Origin: Pyrenula massariospora
Taxonomy: Eukaryota > Ascomycota > Eurotiomycetes > Pyrenulales > Pyrenulaceae
Assembly (NCBI GenBank): GCA_021030905.1
Contig: JAGFMI010000013.1
Span: forward strand, 558,001-622,000
Length of the DNA: 64,000 nucleotides
Reading direction: 5' to 3'
Every line of letters starts with the position of its first letter. The stretch's first letter is position 1. The position numbers and the translations under genes are program-made. Below are positions 35,335 to 45,718 of this stretch, one piece after another. The notes below the pieces were generated by a model, which saw only the letters and a program-made list of their open reading frames with translations, did not search any database and was not told the DNA's origin.

Positions 35335-37035
35335 CTATCTGAAGAGTCTCTCCCGCTTCATACAAAGGGCAGTGATAAACATGACGCCGCCGGCGACAGG
35401 TACCAGCACAAAGGTCATCTGCATTGCCTTGGTAATAGCAAAAATTGCTCGGTCCCGTAGATGCCCATTTAGCTTACTAAACAGGGCACTCTGTGCGCCC
35501 ACCACCGCGCCGCGAATATCAGAGTCCGCGTAACCGGAGCCGGCCAGGACGGTGGACAGGTTCCTGAAACCCGTCGACTGATAGACCTGCCCCGCTATGG
35601 CGAGTGCAATGACCTGCCCGCCGATCTGTGAGACGTTCTGCATGTTGAGTCCAGCGCCGACGTCCTCCGGTTTCAAGGTCAGTGTGGCGATCGTATAGGC
35701 CATTGTCATGGACAGACCACTGCCAACGGCAACGAGTACGGTCAAGCCGTAGATAAGGCCGGCATTCGAATTCGGGTCGAGATAAACCATCAACGGGCCG
35801 CCTCCAGCTACCAAGAAGATGCCGGCTATGAGGTACAGGACCATGTAGACCTTGATTAAGTGAAGGAAGGATCCCGCCGAGATGTTCGTTGCAACGGCAA
35901 CGCAGACAAAAGGAAGCAGGCGCACGGCCGCCATAATGGGTCCGTCGCCATTAACGAACTGAAAGTAAATGGGAAGATAGTAGACAACGACGAAAAGTGA
36001 CGTGGTGCCGGCTGCTGTCACTGAGTATAAGAGCACCTGGGTACGGTCGCGGAGCAGATGACCTGGAAAGAGGCGCTGGGCGGGGCTGGTAAAGACGGCG
36101 AAGTACTGCTGCAAGACATACGCAATCAGGACCACACCAAATACAACAAAGGTGGCGATAGTACGTCTGTCATTCCATGGCCAAATGCCGCCAGCCATGG
36201 TCAAGACCAGGAGAAAGCTAACCCAAGTGCCACACCCAAAGACGAATCCGGCGAAGTCGATGGTAGCTAATCGCTCTCGGATACTGATACCTGGTAGAGG
36301 ATGAAAAGATGGAAGGTAGAAGAGGAAGGCTGCAGCAGCGAGGGCACCGATGGGCAGATTGATGTAGAACGCCCACCGCCAGGTGGCAGAGGACTCGGCA
36401 AAGGCGCCGCCGATGACAGGTCCTAAAACACTACCGAGTCCCCAGAAGGCGCCGACGAGTGACATGTACAAGCCACGCTCTTTTTCGCCTGTCATGAGTG
36501 CAACGTACTGGAGGGAGCCAAGGTAAATGCCGCTGCCCCCGCTACCCGCGATAACACGACCAACAATCATGGCGTTCATGGTTGGGCTAGCTCCACAAAC
36601 AGCCGAGCCGACCTCAAAGAGCAGCACGGTGATAATAAAGGTCCATTTGGTGTTAAATATGTTGTAAAGTTTACCGAGCAAGAGGATGACACACACAGAA
36701 CCTAAGGGGAAACCGGCTCCAACCCAGGCGAGTTGCTCGACATGGCCCAAGTTTTCAACAACTGAGCCTTGGATATCTGCTGCAATGGTGGTATCGAGGC
36801 CATAGAGGGTGCAAGTAGTGTAGATGGCAATGCATATGAGTAGCCAACGAACGCTGTGAATGGTCCTGCCCTTGTTGCTACCCTTTGATACAGTTCGGGA
36901 TTCTTCCACTGTGGGCAGCTCCTGACTGGCCCCCTCCTGTTTTTCGGCATCTCGAGCACCATGATCTTCACCCTTCTGGGTTTCCACCTGAACTCGGTCT
37001 CTGTTGTGACTGTTGTCCTCCACCAGTATTGACAT
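35335..37035 (-). CDS. MFS exporter, 14-TM drug:H+ antiporter (DHA14) type
   Basis: An intron-free frame. I start it at the Met of MSILVEDNSHNRD (37035), giving 566 residues; the frame stays open upstream to 37269, but the extra 78 residues look like leader sequence. A charged cytosolic N-terminus of about 75 residues is followed by 14 predicted hydrophobic segments, starting at WLLICIAIYTTCTLYGLDTT. The antiporter motif C region GLGSVLGPVIGGAFAES is present in the fifth segment, as in the fungal toxin and drug efflux branch of the superfamily, and the TM6 end WRWAFYINLPIGA is the usual DHA14 sequence. Such transporters sit in the plasma membrane and often export the product of the neighbouring cluster; that role here is inferred from position. 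The frame is whole. It is divergent from the FAD monooxygenase. Confidence 0.92.
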   Translation of the reverse strand: MSILVEDNSHNRDRVQVETQKGEDHGARDAEKQEGASQELPTVEESRTVSKGSNKGRTIHSVRWLLICIAIYTTCTLYGLDTTIAADIQGSVVENLGHVEQLAWVGAGFPLGSVCVILLLGKLYNIFNTKWTFIITVLLFEVGSAVCGASPTMNAMIVGRVIAGSGGSGIYLGSLQYVALMTGEKERGLYMSLVGAFWGLGSVLGPVIGGAFAESSATWRWAFYINLPIGALAAAAFLFYLPSFHPLPGISIRERLATIDFAGFVFGCGTWVSFLLVLTMAGGIWPWNDRRTIATFVVFGVVLIAYVLQQYFAVFTSPAQRLFPGHLLRDRTQVLLYSVTAAGTTSLFVVVYYLPIYFQFVNGDGPIMAAVRLLPFVCVAVATNISAGSFLHLIKVYMVLYLIAGIFLVAGGGPLMVYLDPNSNAGLIYGLTVLVAVGSGLSMTMAYTIATLTLKPEDVGAGLNMQNVSQIGGQVIALAIAGQVYQSTGFRNLSTVLAGSGYADSDIRGAVVGAQSALFSKLNGHLRDRAIFAITKAMQMTFVLVPVAGGVMFITALCMKRERLFR

Positions 37036-37684
37036 TTTAGCTGTAGTATGAGTTATTAGTGTTGAATTTACTAAGTCAAATAAGGAATGTGAGATTCCTA
37101 AACAATGGCCTCTTTGACGACACTTACACTCGTGTAGACAGTAGAGCTGGACATGAGGGCGGATAAAAGAGGCCGAATGTTTTTCAATTTCTTCAAAGCC
37201 ACTGACGAGCGGATTAGGAATTGCTGCGCTCAAGCTGACGGAATCTAGGATTGCTAATCGGTAGATCAAGTACGGGCAGAGTACTCAGTAGCAATCGCCG
37301 TGGAGCTTCCGGTCAGATTCTTACCTAGAAACGTGTGATGGCAACTAATATCAGAGGGCATGCACCTACCGGACGTGGAAGGGGTGGGTGGATCCGCTAA
37401 AATTTTACAAGTACGTCACGTACTGTATAAACGGAGTAGATTTGGCCCGGATCTTCGCACATACGTACAATTTCTGACTCCTCTAAACAACCCGAAGGAT
37501 TTTGCCCTGGCCGGCCTATTCTCATCTTAAGTCGAACATACATATTGCAGCCGGTATACTCATAGGAAGTGCTCATCTCAGGGCCCCTATTATATATCAG
37601 TACCGTCTATCCTTTCAGTATGGCAGCTGTGATACCAAATTTCCCACCGAGTCCCATAATCTCCCAAATCCACAGCGGATCCCA
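37036..37684. promoter_or_regulatory. Bidirectional promoter MFS / FAD monooxygenase with CGG-type motif
   Basis: 649 bases between two divergent start codons. At 37301-37311 it holds TGGAGCTTCCG, one base different from the perfect inverted CGG site CGGAGCTTCCG near the Zn2Cys6 gene. This is the type of site bound by Zn2Cys6 dimers, so co-regulation is inferred. Confidence 0.5.
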
Positions 37685-39168
37685 ATGCCGATCCCGACCA
37701 AACCCTCTAACATGCCACTCAACACCTCACCTCCTTCCAAACTCCGCGTCGCCATCATCGGCGCCGGAATCGGAGGCCTTGCCGCCGCCGCATTTCTCCG
37801 GAAACACCCCCAGTACAGCATCACGGTCTACGAACGCCGCGACGCTGACTTCAAGGAGACCTCCGCGGCATTTGGGATACGGACCAACGGTATCTCCATC
37901 ACGAAGCAGCTGGGCATCACCAAGGAGGAGATCCGCACCGTGGTCTCGGTCGGATACCGGACGTACAACACCCGGGAGGAACTAATGAGCAAGTCCCGAT
38001 TGGACGAGCCTGGGCCAGACGGGGAAGGAGCTTTGTGGTTTCAGTTTCGACAGGATTTTAAGAATGCGTTGATGCCGAGAGTTACAGGCGAGAAGGGGGA
38101 GGGGGAGCCGATCAGAGTGTTGTATGGCAGTCATGTTATAGGTATTGACCCGGAAGCTGGGGTTGTCAAGTCTGTGGACGGCACACTTGTCGAGGCAGAT
38201 CTGATCATCGGTAAGTAACTCCATCACCAGCCGAGTGCAAGTCCGTGAGAGCTTCGTCTGGCCCACACATAGCCATGGATGACAGACTGACATCCTATGC
38301 CTCCAGGCGCCGACGGCATTCACTCCAAAGTTCGTGCCGCCGTCATCCCGCCCTCGCACCCAGCCCCTAGCCCCTGCGGGCTATCCCTGTTCCGCTTCCT
38401 CCTCCCTATGGATGTCGTCAAGGACGCTATCGGATCCGATAAGCAGTGGCCTGCCATGTACAATTATGACGACGTTACGTAAGTAGCCATCATTGCCGCC
38501 GGCAACGAGGGCAACCGCAACGTGGTTATGTATCCCTGCCGTGGCCATGAGATGATGAACTGTGCCGTCGCGGTTCCGGACTCGAGCCTAAGGAATGAAG
38601 TCGGGCTTGAGTACTCCTGGAACGCTAAGAGAAGTAGGGAGGAGCTGGTGGAGCAGATGCAGGAGTTCCCCCCGTGGCTCAGGCGGCTCTTCAGGTAGGT
38701 GATAAGCATCTGACCTCTGCGTGCGGTGCTCGCTGGATGGGACAGGGCCAACACTAACAAAATCGTGTCACCAGTCGCAACCCTCCCCAAGTCGAGCTCT
38801 TCCAAGTCCGCGACCAGGAGCCCCTGCCCACGTATGTCAAGGGCCGGGCCGTGCTTGTAGGTGACGCCGCCCACCCTGTGGTGCCGTACCAGGGGCAGGG
38901 CGCTAACCAAGCCCTCGAAGACGCGGAGGGCCTCAACGTGATTTTGGCGGACGTGATCGACCGCGACAGCATTCCCGGCCTCCTGCAGGTCTGGGACAGC
39001 ATCCGTCGGCCTCGGGCGTCCGAGGTCCAGAGGGGCTCTCGCGTTTCGCAGCTCAAGATTTCGACGAGGGAGGCAAGCCAAGCCATCCTGGCGGTGAAAC
39101 CATATGTGAGTATGAAGGAGGCGCTTGCGCTGCTAGAGAGGCAGCGGGAGGTCGAGGTTGCGATTTGA
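37685..39168 (+). CDS. Class A FAD-dependent monooxygenase (salicylate-hydroxylase-like; frame interrupted once)
   Basis: Exons 37685-38210, 38307-38694 and 38775-39168, with introns of 96 and 80 nt. The whole span is about 435 codons, normal for the family. The dinucleotide-binding motif AIIGAGIGGLAAAAFLRK starts near residue 22, the DG motif is GADGIHSKVRA (its first residues span intron 1), and the flavin ribityl motif is VLVGDAAHPVVPYQGQGAN. These single-component enzymes use NAD(P)H and O2 to hydroxylate or epoxidise aromatic or polyene substrates, and are common tailoring enzymes of polyketide clusters. The frame is open upstream, but ATG 37685 (or 37712) is the sensible start. The middle exon has one in-frame interruption, so the protein may be non-functional as sequenced unless unusual splicing intervenes. 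Divergent from the MFS exporter; same cluster by position. Confidence 0.82.
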
Positions 39169-40127
39169 TACTAAACCCCGAGTTAAGTACGAAGTTGTTG
39201 TTGTTGTTGTTACGATGAGGACCGGGTTCCCTCATCCTAAGCGAGGCAAGATGACCGGTGATTAGCCGTACGGGCGCGGCTGCTCACAATGAGGTGCACC
39301 ACGACTTCTGATACCTTGTCCAGAGATAGCAGGCGATATTGTAGAGGAAGACGCTTAGACAGCCAATGAAATAATCCGTCCGGTGATTACAAGACGACAT
39401 ACGCACCCACTTCCAGCGTATTCTTTGTAACCCCAAGTTTGACCGATGGTGGCACTAATGTAATCCCACACAAAACCGTCACGCCGAGTCACTGCCGGTC
39501 CTCAGCATGTAATCACCATGTATTCTCTTCGTCGTTACACAGAGGTGGCCGGTTTCGATGTAAAATCGGCTGCGTATCTCTCATCGGTATTTCTCAGCGG
39601 AGCTTCCTTGCACAGACCAGAGGCTTCCGTGGAGCCGCCGCCAGTTCCTTGCGTTGTGGTGGCTGAGCTTACTTCGCATCAGCGGAGCTTCCGCCAGCAC
39701 CTTGCATTTGTTAGCGGAGCCTCCACGGAGTCACGGAGCCGTACATAGCACATACCCAGTATGACCGCCATGGAACCTTCTGACAAGCCGTCCCCACTAA
39801 TCCCTGCCCATATCTAACCTACTTGACCCGCGTCTGCGTACTTCTACACATTATCCATGGGCTCGATAGGCTAGTCATTGCTTCAGTCTCATCGACTTTG
39901 ACGCCATTGGCTAGGGAAAGGAACGAGCGTACATTGTATAGCTCACGCCAAACCTAACACAGCAATTGAAGCTGTGAATTTTTCTTCGCCAGTTGGTTAC
40001 GTTGACATAAGGCCGACCTCGAGACATTTACAAAACTGTCGTCTGTATCTGCGAGGCCGTGCAGGTCCCAGGACTACGTTGCCCACCAACTCATCCTCAA
40101 ACCAAACTCGACTCAACCCTGGTCAAT
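39169..40127. other. Upstream region of the cluster regulator, with repeats
   Basis: Holds the monooxygenase 3' end with a (GTT)6 microsatellite at 39194-39211, then three related CGGAGC repeats (listed separately). The last 200 bases before 40128 are leader-like. Frames at 39439-39748 only read through the repeats and are not called. Confidence 0.45.
39594..39726. promoter_or_regulatory. Three CGGAGCNTCC repeats, candidate Zn2Cys6 operator
   Basis: TCAGCGGAGCTTCC occurs at 39594-39607 and again at 39679-39692, and TTAGCGGAGCCTCC at 39711-39724. The second copy extends to a perfect inverted pair of triplets, CGG-AGCTT-CCG, at 39683-39693. Two of the copies also share a nearby TTGCA. Spaced inverted CGG triplets are the known binding form of Zn2Cys6 dimers. 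They lie about 400-530 bases upstream of the regulator start. Confidence 0.5.
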
Positions 40128-42060
40128 ATGGAAGGAAGCCATCCACCGCAGAGAAAGGTGATGTAGTCATCTCCTGAGACACATACTGCAAACAGTGATA
40201 CCTGGCGGTGCTAACATTCGGACAAGGCTTGCGATCTGTGCTATCGTAGGAAGATCAAATGTGACGGCCAACATCCCCGCTGCTCTACCTGCGTGGTGTA
40301 CAAGTCCGACTGCACATACAAGGCGGCTAGTCGAAAGACACCATCACAAAAGCAGAAGGCTCTTCAACGGCAACGTCGCGAGTGCGAGTTACAGTCTCGG
40401 GTTGAAACCATCGAAAGTCAGCTGAGCACCGTCTTGGAAAAGGTCGAGAGGCTTGAAAGAGAGCAAGCTTCAAGCTCGAAAACCCCAGCTTGCAGTGAAG
40501 ATGCTGCTGGAGTGGCGAATCAGGCCTCAGGCTTACCCGACCTGCCCTCGTATCAGGAGGTCCTTCCCATAGTGGAGTGTTATCTTGCCGCTTTTAACTC
40601 GGTCCTCCCTCTGTTTGATCCACCGACGCTGTTACAGACGGTGAAGAGCTGGTATCAGAATCCCCACTCTAGGGATCCTGTCACGTGGGCAGTCATCAAT
40701 GTAGTGCTTGCTCTAGCCCATCATACCAGCAGCCCAGGTGACTGGAACCCGACAGGCAGCACTGCAACGTATCTAAACAACACTCAATCGGTCCTGACGG
40801 AAATTATCATGCGCGAAACCGACTTGGTCAACGTCCAGGTCCTTCTTGGGCTGGTCATGTTATTTTGGACAGCGGAGAATTCGGAGCCCGCCTTGATTTT
40901 AATTGGAACCGCTCTACGCCTGGCACATAGGCTCGGACTTCATACCAGGAAAAGTTCCGAGCATAGCAGTCCTGCTTTATCCTTGCAGAGGATGCGAGTA
41001 TTTTGGATGGCCTATATTCTCGACCGAGATATCAGCTTACAATCTAGACTGCCGCCGGTCCAGTTTGACAGTGACATAGACCTGGATTTGCCATCGTCCG
41101 AGGCTGATGATGACCCGGTAGGGTTTATCTTCGCGGCTGATGGCCACACTAAGATGAATTACTTCCGTGCTCGTGTAGAATTGGCGAGAATCCAAGGCCA
41201 AGTTTATGATTGTATCTACTCAGCATCTGCACAGAATCAGAGCTCGGAGGAGAGAGTCCAGAGCACCGCACGCATCGCCCACGTGCTTGACGACTGGAGC
41301 TCTCGTATCCCCCCGGATTTCCATGCTGCAAAATTGTCACAATCTTGTTTGTCTGGACTCTCAAGATATTTTTGTATCCTTTACTCTACCCGTCTCTCAT
41401 GCCGGGCTTTGATCAGTTTTGCCAGCGCATCCGACTCGTTTCACTATTCCGAATGGATGGAGCGTCTGCAAGACTACGGGGGGGAGGTCGCCGCGGGACA
41501 GGTAGTCTCGAATGCACCTGTGCCGCAAGGATGGCGGGCACTTGTGGATGCATCTCGGGAGTATATGAGGCTGTTCGAGACAGTTACACCGAGGGATACA
41601 TTCTTCATCTGGTGCGCTATAAATCTTATATCCGGACAAACAAACATGATCTCGTAGCTAACTTGCTAAAATTATGCGGCATAGTGTAACTTTATGCGCT
41701 TACAATTCAAGCTTGATCTCCCTGACAGCCAACGGAATATTCGACATCCATCACAACGTCGTTGAATCCGATAAGCAGATAATCAAGACAGCCATGAAGA
41801 ACCTAGAGGATATGACTAAGCAGACAGGTAGTGATAAACTACGGAACATCCAGGCTGCTCTGAAGAGGGTGTGTTCGTATGCGGACTTGATCTCATCCCA
41901 AAATAACACCACTAAACAACTTTCGCCAAGCTTGAGCGTTTGGTGTGGGGAGCCACGAGCCAATTTTGCCGAGCCTCTGGGGTACCAGTATCTCGAGAAT
42001 GAGGTTTCAATTCCTGGCATCGACTCGTACTGGGATCCTCTGTCTGGTGAGAGAATTTGA
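40128..42060 (+). CDS. Zn2Cys6 (Gal4-type) transcription factor, likely cluster regulator
   Basis: Exons 40128-40157, 40227-41611 and 41712-42060 give 587 residues. The short first exon (MEGSHPPQRK) joins the binuclear cluster ACDLCYRRKIKC...GQHPRCSTC...SDC, with the exact C-x2-C-x6-C-x6-C-x2-C-x6-C spacing near residues 12-39. A basic linker and a short coiled coil (ESQLSTVLEKVERLERE, near 85-100) follow, then the fungal-specific transcription factor domain with VTWAVINVVLALAHH and GTALRLAHRLGLH. Intron 1 has a GCTAAC branch site. The last junction (100-nt intron) is my best fit; without it the frame stops at 41657. The first two exons alone hold all recognisable domains. Position beside the PKS, exporter and monooxygenase, and the CGG sites upstream, suggest it controls them and itself. 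No break seen. Confidence 0.85.
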
Positions 42061-43830
42061 TAGGTGGACTAAGCTGCAACAGGAAAGAAGCTTTCCGAGA
42101 GAGCTACCAGAAGATGTTCAACCGGAAAGGCAATACGTACTACTCAATTCTCATCATCAAGTTACCCGCTACAACTACGTCAAGCAGGAGAGTGGCCGGT
42201 AGAAGCAAACGCCAGAGCCGAAAGTCAATCCGATTTCCTAATTCTTGATATCATTAAAAACCAAGGGGGCTGATAAGAGCACGAAGGAGACTCTGAGGTT
42301 GCAAATAAATCATACCCTACAGGTCTGTGCATGAGCATATACTACGATATGATCCCGAGCTGCTGTCAGTGGTGACTGCATAGAGCCCATTTATCTCATG
42401 TGGTTGTTATCCGTTCTGTGACATCATCCCCTTTTCAGTTTCTCTTTCCTGTGGTCTTGCCTCGAACACATGAACATTGCGCGATTTCTTTCCAGCAATA
42501 GCCACTACCATTTTCAGGCTGCGTCTTCCGACTGTTTCCGGACAGCTGCCAAATCATCCTGCTCTTAAATCATGATACGATCTCAATAGTTCAATCTTAT
42601 CACCACACCCATCAATCATTGTTAGACTCTACGAACACACTTACATCCTATGCGACATCCGCTGCTTCCCTTCCCTCCGAGTCTGTCCACATCGAACCTT
42701 GTAAACGGCAAAAAACTTCAAGAATCAGAGGCAAATCTGAGATCTGGATAAAACTAGACTTAAACAGACTCGATTCATTAGACCATACATACCGTGACTG
42801 TGTGTGAATTTCGTCATCATTACCACGCAGATGAAGAAGTCAATCCAATCTGCACAATTTCTACAGCTGCACCTGGTGTGAGAATATCAAGCCAGCAATC
42901 CACAGCCGCTACCACCGTTTCGTTCGCACCTTCGACCCCGACCTTATCCGTGACTTCGAGCTATATATTCATTCCTGTCAACTTTGCCCGTTCCTGCCAA
43001 GACGCATTTTCACCGCGGTATCAACACACACTCAAAGCTCACATCTGTACGCATCTGTCTTGAACTTACACTATACGGTCCGGGGACGAGGGCACGGGCA
43101 AGCGAGTTAGCAAAGTGAGTAGCCTGTGGAGACTGATGGAGTGATCGGTTCTCTGTTTCAGCGGTCCAGGGAAGGGAAGAGAAGAGAGAAGAAGAGTCAC
43201 TGGGTGAGATGGGGAAAGAGGGTGTCGAATCTTGGGGAGATGGGTTTGAATTTGAGGTCGTGTTAAGGTGAGGGAGGTGATAATGTATATAGGATATGAT
43301 AGGATAGGATAGTATAGCTTGCTTGCTAGGGGTAGGTTGCGCTCTAGTGCTTAAGTTAGGTTAGGTTTAGATGGTGGGGTAAGTTGAAGCATAGCCGCGG
43401 CGGGGGGGGAGGGAGATTTGCAAGGGCGGTGGCGTATAGTTTGGGCAGTTTAATGCTGTTTGCGGGTAGTATGGGTATCTTTGTAATGTTTTCAAGCTGC
43501 GGCATGAATGAAACATAAATTCGTTACCAGGCTGCGGGAAGATTCTCTAATGCTTATTGAGTTCTGCCTCCAAGTGCACCGAGACTCTCACGAGGGTTTG
43601 GTAAATACGATAAAACAAATATTCATGAGGCGATATTTTTTTAGACATGTATGATAGATAAACACAGGATAATTGCTCGACGTGGCAACGATCAGTCGTT
43701 AGGTTATCAAATGTTCCGCTACATCTTCTTCCCGAGCGCCATTCTTTCCTATGCTAGTATTCTTTGCTATCGTCTTTTGGTTCAAGAACACATATGACTA
43801 TACAAAATTTCAATCTAGCTATACACTTTC
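42061..43830. other. 1.8-kb intergenic region
   Basis: Between the regulator and the convergent DUF7924 gene. Frames 42619-42807 and 42794-43063 have no recognisable content. A GATAGGATAGGATAGTATAG-like simple repeat lies near 43296-43317, and 43340-43420 is G-rich. No RNA gene seen. Confidence 0.4.
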
Positions 43831-45356
43831 CTACATCTCGCTCTGAGACCAGCAACCTCTCATGTTGAAGGTTCTTGATCTTAGGGTCCGCACTCTCGTT
43901 TCTGAAGCAGAAGTGTCTTGTGCTGAACGCGCTTCAGTAGTGCGCCTTGGCTTTTTGATAGGATGAATTGTGCTCGGATCATGTGTACCAGTCTGCTCTT
44001 GTGATACTTCCACATCGCGTTCTCGCTTAGAGGATCCAATGCTCCTACGTAGCGTGCTAGACCTCGTGGCCGGGAACAAATGTAAGGCACGTTCGTTGGC
44101 GGCGCGAATCAACTCATCTCTGTAGCTTCTCGCCAATTCACGGGCATTGTGAAACGCAACAGTAGCTTCGCGGAAGCCGGTTAGATTTCCAATCATCACA
44201 TGAGCAAAGATCAGCGTCATGTGATACTCTGGATGTCCATCGGTGGCTTTTGGTGGTGTGAGGTGAGTCACGTAGAGCCGAAACAAACCCGAGCCCGTTT
44301 GCAGTGTGCAAGCGAATGAACGGGCTTTACCATCGTAGACTGGATCATCGGCTTTGTAGTTCTGGAGGTTGTGCATAGCTCGGGCGCCGATGGCTCCATC
44401 GTGACAGGCCTGGCGTTTAGCCACATCATTTCGGCCACTGCTACTTTTCCCCTCAACGAAGAAGTTTGGGGCGGTAAGATAATGCTTGTTCTTGGATGGG
44501 GTAATTACGTGATCCAACTCATGACGGACATGGAGGTTAATGTCGTCTGGCCGGGCCCCATCGCAGTAATCCGGCTTTGCAAAGGCGGTGCCTTTAGCAA
44601 ACTTTGGCAGATGATTGAAAACGACGTCTGACATAGAATGGTATGGCTCGAATTCTTCTTTGCCAGCCATGATTGGAATAATACCGGCGATTCCCGAAGG
44701 CTCGTGAGCAGCTCTCTCACATTGAGCCGTAAAATTTTCTAGTGCAACAGCTCCAAATTGTGATGAAGACATTGACGCATTGGGTTGTGCCAAGTAGTCT
44801 TGTATTTCTTGTAAATTCTGGGGTTTGCTAGCTCGGTTGTGATGGTAGATGCCAATGTCGGCTAATTTCTGCTCAAAGTCGCCGTTGTAAGGGGTGGATT
44901 TGGCCATGGAAAACCTCTTGCGACCTTCGCTGCTTGACGCTTGTATTGTGAGGAATGAACGTTGGTACTGCAGATACTATTAGTCAAATTCTTCGCTCTG
45001 AGATGCTACTGAAGGCTTACCCCCCTTAGATGGCTTAGCGGTGGACCACCGTGACGCGCAAACCGCTTGAGACGATCTAATGCTGGTCCAGGATATCTGA
45101 AGTTCGCAAAACCGTGTCTCTGGACCCTAGCTGGCCGGTTTTGGACAGCACAGCGACGGTCAAATTCTTTCAATGCTCTTCGACTTAATCGTATTTTGGA
45201 AAGTGTGTTGTAGAAATCCGCAATACCTTCCGCAGCTGTATGAGGTATCAAATCGGAATTCCTTGTATCTGGCGCAAGGTCTGCCCCAAGACGAGCGGGC
45301 TTTCTCCTCAAGCCTTTTTGCGAAGACATAGAAATGGCTGAAGCTGGAGTGTTCAT
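43831..45356 (-). CDS. DUF7924 protein with PD-(D/E)XK-nuclease-like core
   Basis: Two exons on the minus strand (45356-45021, 44967-43831; 53-nt GTAAGC intron) give 490 residues. The N-terminal exon contains FDRRCAVQNRPARVQRHG and RYPGPALDRLKRFARHGG, which precede this domain in fungal relatives. The C-terminal exon carries the DUF7924 core, with AKRQACHDGAIGARAMHNL and PEYHMTLIFAHVMIGN. What I see: KPDYCDGARPDD (Asp near residues 245 and 248), then a hydrophobic strand and Glu-x-Lys in FFVEGKS (E near 284, K near 286), then a Gln-containing helix. That is the order of catalytic groups in PD-(D/E)XK nucleases; the fold is inferred. The tail (from about residue 410) is basic with KKPRR, a possible nuclear signal. 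Function unknown. Divergent from a CK1-like kinase, 362 bases apart. Confidence 0.8.
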
Positions 45357-45718
45357 GGATGGAGCTGTGTGTAGACTGCAATTTCTCGTTAAGGTCTTCG
45401 CTTTGTCCAGTGAACAACGTGTTGTCGGTTTCCCGCATACTTATACGCGTATGCACCGGTAGGTGACGCACCTCCTCTAGGCAGCAATGGGATAGAAGCG
45501 TTGAAGGATTTCAAGTATGGTTATGAAGTCGCGCCGTGATTTCTAGCAAAGGTGTGAGGATTCGATCTGACGAGGTGTAAAAAACGTGCTAGCAGTTGAG
45601 GAGAGGTTATGGAAGTGAGTTGCGGTTGACCCAGAAGCTTAACATTCCTAAAGTGTTTTCTTCATGCAATTACCCGGAATGCCTATTTTTGTGTGCTCAT
45701 TATATTAGTAAGGCTGGG
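45357..45718. promoter_or_regulatory. Divergent promoter region DUF7924 / CK1-like kinase
   Basis: 362 bases between the two start codons, the shortest divergent spacer in the window. The frame upstream of the kinase Met is open but not family-like. A different-frame reading at 45160-45471 overlaps the DUF7924 start and has no recognisable content. Confidence 0.4.

Noticed and set aside
37036-37269. N-terminal extension of the MFS exporter frame
   Set aside because: The frame is open, but the extra 78 residues look like untranslated leader and MFS proteins of this type begin with a short charged segment as at 37035.
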